Shown here one piece after another: positions 1 to 4,998 of a DNA stretch of 5,229 nucleotides. Source of the stretch: Candidatus Iainarchaeum sp. Its GTDB lineage: Archaea > Iainarchaeota > Iainarchaeia > Iainarchaeales > JAAZKV01. Numbering within the stretch: the stretch's first letter is position 1; every line of letters begins with the position of its first letter. Under the pieces are notes generated by a model, which was given only the letters and a program-made list of their open reading frames with translations, did no database searches and was not told the origin of the DNA. The stretch spans positions 1 through 5,229 of the forward strand of contig JABIDZ010000037.1 in the NCBI GenBank assembly GCA_018651445.1. Direction: 5' to 3'. A program made the position numbers and the translations under genes.

Positions 1-243
1 AAATTCAAGAAAACTAGCGCTAAAGTTACAGTTAACAAAGAAGTAGAAGAATTCAAAAACGGAGAAAAAGTACAAATCGTAATTGATTCAAGCTACCATG
101 CAGGACTCCCAGACAAAGGATTCCACGGTTTAACAGGTTACATATCTGGAAAAAGAGGAAAAGCTTACGAAGTAGAACTAAAAAAAGGAAAAAAAGATTT
201 TATGGTTGTGACTACACCAGCGCACCTAAAGAGATTAAAATAG
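1..243 (+). CDS. rpl21e: 50S ribosomal protein L21e, 3' part (N-terminus outside window)
   Basis: L21e is a component of the archaeal/eukaryotic large ribosomal subunit and is absent from bacteria. The frame is open from base 1 and gives 80 residues ending in TAG at 241-243. The visible part matches the family's SH3-like beta-barrel. A segment 'F-x-N-G-E-K-V-Q-I-V-I-D' (residues 18-29 of the fragment) leads to 'H-A-G-L-P-x-x-x-F-H-G-L-T-G' (about 33-46), then 'G-K-R-G-K-A-Y-E-V' (about 49-57), and the C-terminus reads 'T-P-A-H-L-K-R-L-K'. Family members are usually about 95-100 residues, so roughly 15-20 N-terminal residues lie upstream of the window. It is followed after 39 bases by rpoF, the usual archaeal neighbour. 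Family recognition is from sequence pattern alone. Confidence 0.93.
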   Translation, partial: KFKKTSAKVTVNKEVEEFKNGEKVQIVIDSSYHAGLPDKGFHGLTGYISGKRGKAYEVELKKGKKDFMVVTTPAHLKRLK

Positions 244-282
244 AATTGATATTTAATTAATGATTATTAAGGAATTGATATT
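243..282 (+). repeat. 11-base direct repeat bracketing the rpl21e-rpoF intergenic region
   Basis: The 11-mer GAATTGATATT occurs at 243-253, starting on the last base of the rpl21e stop codon, and again at 272-282, immediately before the rpoF ATG. The copies start 29 bases apart and the DNA between them is very AT-rich. The downstream copy supplies the TGAT-ATT sequence just before the start codon. Such a short AT-rich repeat may be chance. Confidence 0.5.
249..257 (+). promoter_or_regulatory. Possible TATA box for rpoF
   Basis: The string ATATTTAAT is TATA-like and is centred about 30 bases before the rpoF ATG. An archaeal start of transcription about 25-27 bases downstream would fall at or just before that ATG, giving an essentially leaderless message. 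The whole region is AT-rich and rpoF lies only 39 bases after rpl21e, so simple cotranscription with rpl21e is equally likely. No BRE is convincing. Confidence 0.25.
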
Positions 283-630
283 ATGGGTGAAGGAAAAATA
301 ATTGAAATGAAACCAGTTTCTCTTTACGAGGTAAAAGACATTCTAAAAGAACGTAAGTCTGAAAAAGAATTAACTTACGAACAAGATGTTACACTTAAAT
401 TCGTTGAAAAATTTGCTAAAATAACTGAAAAACAAACAAATGATTTGTTAAAAGGACTTGATGAAATAGAGTTTTTGAAAGAAGATGCTAATTTAAAATA
501 TCAAATAGCTGCGGCGCTACCAACTAAACTAGAACAAGTAAGATTATTTGTTCCAAAAGAGATTGAAGCTAGTGACGAAGATTTAACTAAGATTCTTGAG
601 CTGACTAAGCCGCTTGGGGAAAAGTTGTAA
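283..630 (+). CDS. rpoF: DNA-directed RNA polymerase subunit Rpo4/RpoF (Rpb4 homolog)
   Basis: This is the small subunit of the archaeal RNA polymerase stalk. It pairs with Rpo7 (RpoE), binds emerging RNA and helps open-complex formation. The product has 115 residues, the normal size for archaeal Rpo4. The first 20 residues (GKIIEMKPVSLYEVKDIL) fit the N-terminal strand that packs on Rpo7. The family hallmark follows as 'E-L-T-Y-E-Q' (29-34) and 'L-K-F-V-E-K-F-A-K' (38-46), then a helical HRDC-like C-terminal half with 'A-A-A-L-P' (76-80) and 'V-R-L-F' (86-89). The ATG at 283 is preferred because residues 4-18 align with the N-terminus of known archaeal Rpo4 proteins; the next Met is residue 9 and would cut that strand. 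Only a weak TGAT precedes the start. The stop codon lies inside a terminator-like hairpin. Confidence 0.93.
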   Translation: MGEGKIIEMKPVSLYEVKDILKERKSEKELTYEQDVTLKFVEKFAKITEKQTNDLLKGLDEIEFLKEDANLKYQIAAALPTKLEQVRLFVPKEIEASDEDLTKILELTKPLGEKL

Positions 631-651
631 CTTGTGTTACAACCTTTTTTT
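624..651 (+). terminator. Hairpin plus T-run terminator overlapping the rpoF stop codon
   Basis: A perfect 8-bp inverted repeat, GTTGTAAC (624-631) and GTTACAAC (636-643), encloses a TTGT tetraloop. After one C comes a run of seven T (645-651). The rpoF TAA (628-630) is inside the left arm. This has the shape of a bacterial Rho-independent terminator. Archaeal RNA polymerase terminates mainly on oligo-T, and the hairpin may help or may protect the 3' end. It would separate the rpl21e-rpoF transcript from the DUF655 gene. Confidence 0.7.
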
Positions 652-681
652 AATCAATAAAATGGTTTTTTATAAGGTAGG

Positions 682-689
682 TTATATAA
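682..689 (+). promoter_or_regulatory. TATA box upstream of the DUF655 gene
   Basis: TTATATAA is a strong archaeal TATA-box match centred about 28 bases before the ATG at 714. The predicted transcription start is therefore at roughly 711-714, which implies a leaderless or near-leaderless mRNA. It lies downstream of the rpoF terminator, which supports a fresh promoter here. A second, weaker TATA-like string sits at 668-675. Short repeats TAAGGTA (673-679) and TTAGGTA (691-697) flank the box. Confidence 0.55.
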
Positions 690-713
690 TTTAGGTAATA
701 AAAAAGTGATATT

Positions 714-1307
714 ATGGGTGAAATGAGAGCAGAAGAGCAGTGTATCGTGTTGGATTACATGCCAACGGGAAAATCATCTGCGATTAAAACAGAAGCACTT
801 GCGCAAATACTTGGTAAAGAATACTTTACATTGCTAGAGGTAACTCCAAAACCGGGAAAAGCTTTTAGTGTTGGAGAAGAAGTTTATGTTGGAAAAGAAG
901 AACGAGAAAAAGTTGAATTGATAAAAGGTAGAATAGCTTTCAAAGACTTGACTTCAAATTCTTTGTCAGAACTAGAAGACACAGTTTTAGACATGGTTGA
1001 AGAACAAAAAGACAAGTTCTTGAATTTTTTTAATAACGCACGCGCGATTTCTCTTAAAAGACATCAATTAGAATTATTGCCAGGAATGGGTAAAAAGCAC
1101 ATGATTGACGTACTTGATGAGAGAGACAAAAGTAAGTTTGAATCTTTTGAAGACGTTGTTAAACGTGTAAAAGGAGTACCTGATCCAAAAAAAGCAATTG
1201 TTAAAAGAATTGTTGAAGAACTAGAAGGGCCAGAAGACAAGCACTACTTGTTTGTTAGACCTCCGGCAGCGCCACGAAGATTCTATCCTCAAAGACGAAG
1301 ATACTAG
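714..1307 (+). CDS. DUF655 family protein (COG1491), predicted nucleic-acid-binding helix-hairpin-helix protein
   Basis: This 197-residue protein matches the archaeal DUF655 family, whose biochemical role I do not know to be established; RNA or DNA binding is predicted from its motifs. Residues 10-60 look like a small beta-rich OB/KOW-like domain ('C-I-V-L-D-Y-M-P-T-G', then 'F-S-V-G-E-E-V-Y-V-G'). A helical linker follows (about 82-115). A classic helix-hairpin-helix 'L-L-P-G-M-G-K-K' lies at 121-128, and a second hairpin-like 'V-K-G-V-P-D-P-K-K-A-I' at 152-162. The tail (183-197) is rich in Arg, Pro and Tyr, suited to contact with nucleic acid. Its fixed place between rpoF and ksgA in archaea hints at a role in ribosome biogenesis or transcription, but this is inference. 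ATG 714 has GTGAT three bases upstream; ATG 723 is an alternative start that shortens the protein by three residues. Confidence 0.88.
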   Translation: MGEMRAEEQCIVLDYMPTGKSSAIKTEALAQILGKEYFTLLEVTPKPGKAFSVGEEVYVGKEEREKVELIKGRIAFKDLTSNSLSELEDTVLDMVEEQKDKFLNFFNNARAISLKRHQLELLPGMGKKHMIDVLDERDKSKFESFEDVVKRVKGVPDPKKAIVKRIVEELEGPEDKHYLFVRPPAAPRRFYPQRRRY

Positions 1308-1350
1308 CAATGATTCGGATAGTTTTCACTTAGATTTAGTTATAACTGGT

Positions 1351-1355
1351 TTGAT
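1351..1355 (+). promoter_or_regulatory. Weak TGAT ribosome-binding element before ksgA
   Basis: TTGAT lies three bases before the ksgA ATG. The same TGAT-NNN-ATG arrangement precedes rpoF (TTGATATT) and the DUF655 gene (GTGATATT). TGAT is complementary to the 3' side of the archaeal anti-Shine-Dalgarno sequence (full site GGAGGTGATC), but four bases this close to the start is a weak site. No well-placed TATA box was seen in the 51-base gap after the DUF655 gene, so ksgA is probably cotranscribed with it. Confidence 0.3.
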
Positions 1356-1358
1356 AAA

Positions 1359-2183
1359 ATGGATTTATTTAGCGAACTACAAAATTTAATGGTGAAATAT
1401 CATTTCAGACCATCAAAAAAACTATCTCAATTCTATTGTATTAACGAAGCGTTACTACGTTTTCTAGTAAACTCAGCAAAGCTTGAAGCAAAAGACGTTG
1501 TTCTTGAGATTGGTCCGGGAACGGGTTTTCTAACAAGACGCTTGCTTGAAAAATGCAAAGTAGTTGCAGTAGAACCAGACCCTAATATGATCGAATTATT
1601 AACAAGCGAATTTGAGAAAGAAATTGCTAGCGGAAAACTAACTCTTGTAGAGGATGATGTTTTAGAACAAGATTTCAAAAAACTTGGAGTAAACAAGATT
1701 GTTGCGCTCCCGCCATACCATATTTCTTCAGGAATAATGACAAAAATTATTTTGTCGCATGTTGATTCAGCTGTTTTAGTATTTGATAGTGGCTTTATAG
1801 AAAAAGTTGTGTCTTTTGAAGGGTGTATGAATTACAACGCGCTAACTGTTGTAACAAATCTTAATTCAAAAGCAGAGTTACTTGAGAAAGTTGAATCAGA
1901 ATCATTTTTTCCAAAACCAAATTGTGTTAGCGGAGTGCTAAAACTAGAATTTGATCGAAAAAACAATTCAAAAGAATTTCTAGCATTCTTAAAAGAATTA
2001 TTTAGACATAAAAACAAGGATCTTTCAAGAGCGCTAAAACAAGCCGCGCCTTTTCTTGAAAAAGAACTTTCATGGAAAAAAGAATTGACTAAAAAGTTTA
2101 ACGAAATGGATTTATCAAATAACAAAGTATACGCTCTTTCTCCCGAAGAATTACTAGAAGTTTTTGAAGAACTAAATGAATAA
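1359..2183 (+). CDS. ksgA: KsgA/Dim1 family SSU rRNA adenine dimethyltransferase, divergent active site
   Basis: Family members dimethylate two adjacent adenines of helix 45 in SSU rRNA with SAM and act as a late checkpoint in small-subunit assembly. The product has 274 residues, a normal length. SAM-binding parts are intact: 'V-L-E-I-G-P-G-T-G' (48-56), the acidic E72 of 'V-A-V-E-P-D' and 'E-D-D-V-L' (98-102). The C-terminal domain is recognisable from 'F-F-P-K-P' (183-187) and 'L-F-R-H-K-N-K-D-L-S-R-A-L' (214-226). The catalytic motif IV, normally N-[LP]-P-Y followed by N-I-S-S, reads L117-P118-P119-Y120-H-I-S-S, so the Asn that contacts the target N6 is missing. The G-Q-[HN]-F-L motif is S-Q-F-Y-C (23-27), and the usual Q-K-E segment is D-S-G (143-145). 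The N-terminus from ATG 1359 aligns with archaeal KsgA proteins. It may be a structural assembly factor or a divergent enzyme. Confidence 0.88.
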   Translation: MDLFSELQNLMVKYHFRPSKKLSQFYCINEALLRFLVNSAKLEAKDVVLEIGPGTGFLTRRLLEKCKVVAVEPDPNMIELLTSEFEKEIASGKLTLVEDDVLEQDFKKLGVNKIVALPPYHISSGIMTKIILSHVDSAVLVFDSGFIEKVVSFEGCMNYNALTVVTNLNSKAELLEKVESESFFPKPNCVSGVLKLEFDRKNNSKEFLAFLKELFRHKNKDLSRALKQAAPFLEKELSWKKELTKKFNEMDLSNNKVYALSPEELLEVFEELNE

Positions 2184-2202
2184 GATTTCGTAACTAAATC
2201 AA

Positions 2203-3723
2203 TTATTTAATTTTTTTTAGAACAACCGTTTTGAGTACGAAAGGCGGGTTTCCTTTTGCGTAACTAATTGCTGATGCTAACTTAACTTTGTTTTCTGCAA
2301 AAATAGTATAGATTGGCTCGCCTTTTTTTATTTTGTCTCCTTCTTCTTTATGTAATAACACGCCTGCTTTTTTGTTTGCAGGTGCTCCTGCTAAACGAGC
2401 GACCTTTGTAAATCCATGCACTTTCAAATCTTGTATTATCCCGTCTTCCTCTGCTTTGAACACTTGGTTTAATGGAGAATAAATTATCTTTGCACTTGAA
2501 TCAATTTTTCCACCTTGGGCTTTAATAATTTCTTTCATTTTCTTTAGTGCTTCTCCTGACTTTAGAATCGCAACAGCCTTTTTATATCCTTTAGTAGTTC
2601 CTGCTAAACCAGCTAACTCAAAAATAGCTCCTGCTAATTCACAACTCTTCTTTGCTAGGTTATCAAATCTTTTTCCTTCAAGGATTTCTAAAACATATTT
2701 TGCTTCAAGGGCTGGTCCAAAAGCTAAACCGCTTGGTTCATCTCCACTAGTTATTACTGCTTCTACTTCCATTCCAATTTCTTTTCCAATTTCAACAAAT
2801 TTTCTAGCCATTCTAACTGCTATTTTTCGATCCTTTATCTTGGCTTCTACTCCAACCGGCAAATCAATTACAACAAATTTACTTCCAACACTAGCTTTCT
2901 TTGCTAATACAGACGCGATCACTTGTCCTTCGGGGTCAAGTGCTAACGGGTGTTCAATTTTTATTATTTTGTCGTCTGCAGGTGCAAGATCAACTGAACC
3001 GCCCCAAGAGATTACTCCTCCAACTTCTTTTGTAATCTTTTTTATTTTTTCAAAACTAATATTTACGGGAGCTAGTACTTCCATTGCGTCTGCAGTGCCC
3101 GCAGCACTAGTAATACTTCGTGAAGAAGTTTTTGGCATATAAAGTCCTTGCGAAGCAATGATTGGAACAATAATCATTGTTGCTCGTCCGTTTACTCCTC
3201 CAACACTGTGTTTGTCTACAACAGGAGAAACATCAAAAGAAATCTTTTGTCCGTTTTCAATTAATGCTTTTGTCATATCGGCAGTTTCGTCTATATCAAA
3301 TCCTTTCATGTAAACCGCGGACATGAATGCACTTGCTTCTATATCTGATAATCTATTATCAGAAATATCTTTTACAATTTCGTCGAGTTCTTCTTTTGAA
3401 AGTTTTTCTCCCCGCATTTTCTTTTTAATAAAATCAACACTCTTAATCATTGGTGTTGCACTAACATCAACTAGTTGATGTGTTTTAACGCCAAGTAGTT
3501 TTGTTGTCTCGTTAAAAAAGCCGATATTGTTTTCTGCAACCATTGAAGAAGTAATATCTACGATAGCAACGCAATTTTTTCCTGTTCGCTTGCTTTTGAT
3601 TTCTACTCGGTCGCCCGGAAACAAGCCGAGTTCTTTAGCATCTATTTCGTTTAGAACACAAATAACTTTTCCACTATCGATGTTAAACGTTTTAACCTTC
3701 AAACTCTGAGAAAAACCACTCAT
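2203..3723 (-). CDS. deoA: AMP phosphorylase (archaeal nucleoside 5'-monophosphate phosphorylase)
   Basis: Catalyses AMP (also CMP or UMP) + phosphate to free base + ribose 1,5-bisphosphate, the first step of the archaeal pentose bisphosphate pathway, which continues via R15P isomerase and form III RuBisCO. From ATG 3723 it has 506 residues, close to the roughly 503 of the Thermococcus enzyme. An extra N-terminal domain (about 1-85) precedes the thymidine-phosphorylase-like fold, as in archaeal AMP phosphorylases. By alignment to remembered Thermococcus residues, the AMP-site positions are kept: G176 after 'K-H-S-V-G', S201-S206 (SRSITS), T210, the proton-donor D263 in 'L-D-P-E-G', S271 and K295. 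The base-binding Arg of bacterial thymidine phosphorylase (E. coli R171) is absent. The frame extends upstream to TTG 3777, but residues after ATG 3723 align with the family N-terminus, so the TTG start is rejected. It lies downstream of tyrS on the same strand. Confidence 0.9.
   Translation of the reverse strand: MSGFSQSLKVKTFNIDSGKVICVLNEIDAKELGLFPGDRVEIKSKRTGKNCVAIVDITSSMVAENNIGFFNETTKLLGVKTHQLVDVSATPMIKSVDFIKKKMRGEKLSKEELDEIVKDISDNRLSDIEASAFMSAVYMKGFDIDETADMTKALIENGQKISFDVSPVVDKHSVGGVNGRATMIIVPIIASQGLYMPKTSSRSITSAAGTADAMEVLAPVNISFEKIKKITKEVGGVISWGGSVDLAPADDKIIKIEHPLALDPEGQVIASVLAKKASVGSKFVVIDLPVGVEAKIKDRKIAVRMARKFVEIGKEIGMEVEAVITSGDEPSGLAFGPALEAKYVLEILEGKRFDNLAKKSCELAGAIFELAGLAGTTKGYKKAVAILKSGEALKKMKEIIKAQGGKIDSSAKIIYSPLNQVFKAEEDGIIQDLKVHGFTKVARLAGAPANKKAGVLLHKEEGDKIKKGEPIYTIFAENKVKLASAISYAKGNPPFVLKTVVLKKIK
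2211..2218 (+). terminator. Oligo-T terminator for ksgA
   Basis: Eight consecutive T on the plus strand, 27 bases after the ksgA stop, form the kind of U-rich tract on which archaeal RNA polymerase releases. It is preceded by a weak 5-bp inverted repeat GATTT/AAATC (2184-2188 and 2196-2200). The tract lies inside the 3' end of the convergent AMP phosphorylase gene, where it encodes Lys codons, so it does double duty. Confidence is moderate because T-runs are common in this AT-rich DNA. Confidence 0.45.
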
Positions 3724-3749
3724 AAAAATCGATTTAATTAGGCTTTTGT

Positions 3750-3761
3750 GGTTATTAATGT
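3750..3761 (-). promoter_or_regulatory. Possible TATA/BRE for the AMP phosphorylase gene
   Basis: On the minus strand, CCAAAAACATTAATAACC (about 3767-3750) resembles a purine-rich BRE followed by a TATA box, centred about 32 bases before the ATG at 3723. Predicted transcription start is about 3729, giving a leader of only a few bases. A T5 run (3785-3781) right after the tyrS stop could end the tyrS message. If real, the promoter lies inside the upstream TTG extension of the frame, which supports ATG 3723. Cotranscription with tyrS is not excluded. Confidence 0.35.
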
Positions 3762-3785
3762 TTTTGGAAACGCTCAAATAAAAAA

Positions 3786-4916
3786 TCAGCGAGTGATTAT
3801 TAGTTTATCCATTTCTTCAAGCATTTCTTTTGGCTTTCCTTTGCTAAAATGATCTCTTGCCGGTTTTAATATATCGATTAGGCTTTCAGTAATCGCATTT
3901 TTTAGATCCATTGGATGTAATTCGCCTTTTGCAAAATCCTGTTTGAGTGCGTCATAAGATTCATACGTTTTGTTGCCACCAAATTTTTCTGGGCGAATAA
4001 TATCTAGTTTGTCTCTGAAATTAAAACAAATCGTTTTTGCCCAATTAAGAACTGGATTGAAATCAATTTCTTTTTCCATACAAAACGCTTTGTTCATTTT
4101 TCGTTTAATTTCTTCTGACGAGTCATGTATGAATACGCAAGAATCTGGACTAGATTTTGACATCTTTAATTCAGATAAATAATCTTTTAGTTTGTCTTTT
4201 GGAATAGGCCAGACAGGCGGTTTTCCAAGACCGGATATTAATCCGTGGTGTACTGCAACAGGTTTAATTTTTTCACCTTTTTTGTTTTTAATTGGCGCCG
4301 AAGTTAGTTTTAGTCCAACGTCTCTTGCAACAACTTCTGCCTTTCTTTGATCAATACCTGCGTGTGGCAGATTAACTCCTTGAATAAAAATATCTGCGAC
4401 TTGCATTGGAGGGTAGATTAGTTTTGCAAAGTCCACAGAACCACCTTCTTTTCTTCCAAGAATGGTTATACTTCGCATAACCCTTGCAAGCGATGTATTT
4501 TTACTAACATCCACCATTGTTTGCCAATACAAATCATTATTGTGGTATAAATCTGAGCCTAGAACAAATTTTACTTTTTCTGGATCTCCACCAACACATT
4601 TTAAACTTGCTTTCATGCCCTCTTTAAAATATCCAACCGCAACTTTTCTAATTAACTCAAGGTCTCCGCCAAGTTTATCATTAATCCAAGAGTGCCAATC
4701 GGCAAGAAAAACGGATGTCTCTACTCCTGCATCCATAAAATCTTTCACTTTCGACATACACATTAAACCAGTGCCTAAATGAATTTTTCCGGAAATCTCA
4801 AAACCAATATAATGTTTAATTTTTTCTCCATTTTCTATAAGTTTCTTTAAATCGTCTGAAGTCAGAACTTCTTCAGTATTTCGGGTAATTAATTCGATCC
4901 TTTTTGCGTTATCCAT
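3786..4916 (-). CDS. tyrS: Tyrosyl-tRNA synthetase, long archaeal type
   Basis: Class I cytoplasmic synthetase that activates tyrosine with ATP and charges tRNA-Tyr. Its 376 residues match the long archaeal form (as in Pyrococcus) rather than the 306-residue Methanocaldococcus form. The ATP-binding HIGH-like motif is H46-L-G-T-G50, which is usual for this subgroup, and K-M-S-K-S is at 251-255. By alignment to the M. jannaschii enzyme, tyrosine-binding Y36, Y168, Q172, D175 and Q190 are all present ('Y-I-G-F-E', 'Y-P-P-M-Q-V-A-D', 'I-D-Q-R-K'). The anticodon-recognition set F312 and H334-P-M-D337 is intact, so normal G34 reading is expected. An insertion relative to the short form lies around 203-250. 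The ATG at 4916 has no Shine-Dalgarno but a TATA-like box at about -27, which suggests a leaderless mRNA. The stop is TGA. Confidence 0.95.
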   Translation of the reverse strand: MDNAKRIELITRNTEEVLTSDDLKKLIENGEKIKHYIGFEISGKIHLGTGLMCMSKVKDFMDAGVETSVFLADWHSWINDKLGGDLELIRKVAVGYFKEGMKASLKCVGGDPEKVKFVLGSDLYHNNDLYWQTMVDVSKNTSLARVMRSITILGRKEGGSVDFAKLIYPPMQVADIFIQGVNLPHAGIDQRKAEVVARDVGLKLTSAPIKNKKGEKIKPVAVHHGLISGLGKPPVWPIPKDKLKDYLSELKMSKSSPDSCVFIHDSSEEIKRKMNKAFCMEKEIDFNPVLNWAKTICFNFRDKLDIIRPEKFGGNKTYESYDALKQDFAKGELHPMDLKNAITESLIDILKPARDHFSKGKPKEMLEEMDKLIITR

Positions 4917-4938
4917 AACAAAACAGAGCCAAAAAACA

Positions 4939-4947
4939 TTTTTATTA
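4939..4947 (-). promoter_or_regulatory. TATA box for tyrS (leaderless message predicted)
   Basis: The minus strand reads CGAAG-TAATAAAAA (about 4951-4939). The TATA-like part spans -23 to -31 from the tyrS ATG, with a purine-rich BRE-like GAAG just upstream. Archaeal spacing puts the transcription start at or next to the A of the ATG. The absence of a GGTGA-type site before this start agrees with leaderless translation. Confidence 0.5.
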
Positions 4948-4956
4948 CTTCGTGCA

Positions 4957-4966
4957 CTATTAATAG
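4957..4966 (+). promoter_or_regulatory. Palindromic TATA-like element in the tyrS/transporter divergent region
   Basis: CTATTAATAG is a perfect 10-base palindrome lying between the divergent genes. Read on the plus strand, it is centred about 37 bases before the transporter ATG, so as a TATA box it would start transcription near 4987, right at the GGTGA site. Alternatively it could be an operator half-way between the two promoters. Short AT palindromes arise easily by chance, so the role is uncertain. Confidence 0.3.
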
Positions 4967-4985
4967 CAGTAAACCGTATGTATTT

Positions 4986-4990
4986 GGTGA
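4986..4990 (+). promoter_or_regulatory. Shine-Dalgarno site for the EamA transporter
   Basis: GGTGA, followed by G, sits eight bases before the ATG at 4999 and matches the archaeal ribosome-binding consensus. It is the clearest Shine-Dalgarno in the window. It fixes the start, since an in-frame TAG (4996-4998) directly precedes the ATG. Confidence 0.75.
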
Positions 4991-4998
4991 GAAATTAG

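Noticed and set aside
1338..1347. Perfect palindrome AGTTATAACT upstream of ksgA as promoter or operator
   Set aside because: Its distance to the ksgA ATG (about 16 bases) is too short for a TATA box, and 10-base AT palindromes are expected by chance here.
1433..2125. Minus-strand frames of 87 and 97 codons within ksgA
   Set aside because: They are Ser/Phe-rich antisense shadows with no recognisable domain, lying wholly under a well-supported gene.
2840..3142. Plus-strand frame of 100 codons antisense to the AMP phosphorylase gene
   Set aside because: Low-complexity Ser/Thr/Ile product typical of antisense reading; it lies over the conserved catalytic region of the real gene.
3156..3179. 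8-bp inverted repeat CAATGATT/AATCATTG inside the AMP phosphorylase gene
   Set aside because: It falls in codons for the repeated Ile-rich strand M-I-I-V-P-I-I-A, and coding for similar residues in AT-rich DNA explains it.
4462..4782. Plus-strand frame of 106 codons antisense to tyrS
   Set aside because: No recognisable family, no ribosome-binding site considered convincing, and full overlap with the conserved TyrRS catalytic domain.
4770..4784. Second His of the TyrRS HIGH motif replaced (H-L-G-T-G)
   Set aside because: H-L-G-T-G is what I recall for the long archaeal TyrRS subgroup, for example in Pyrococcus, so it is not a defect.
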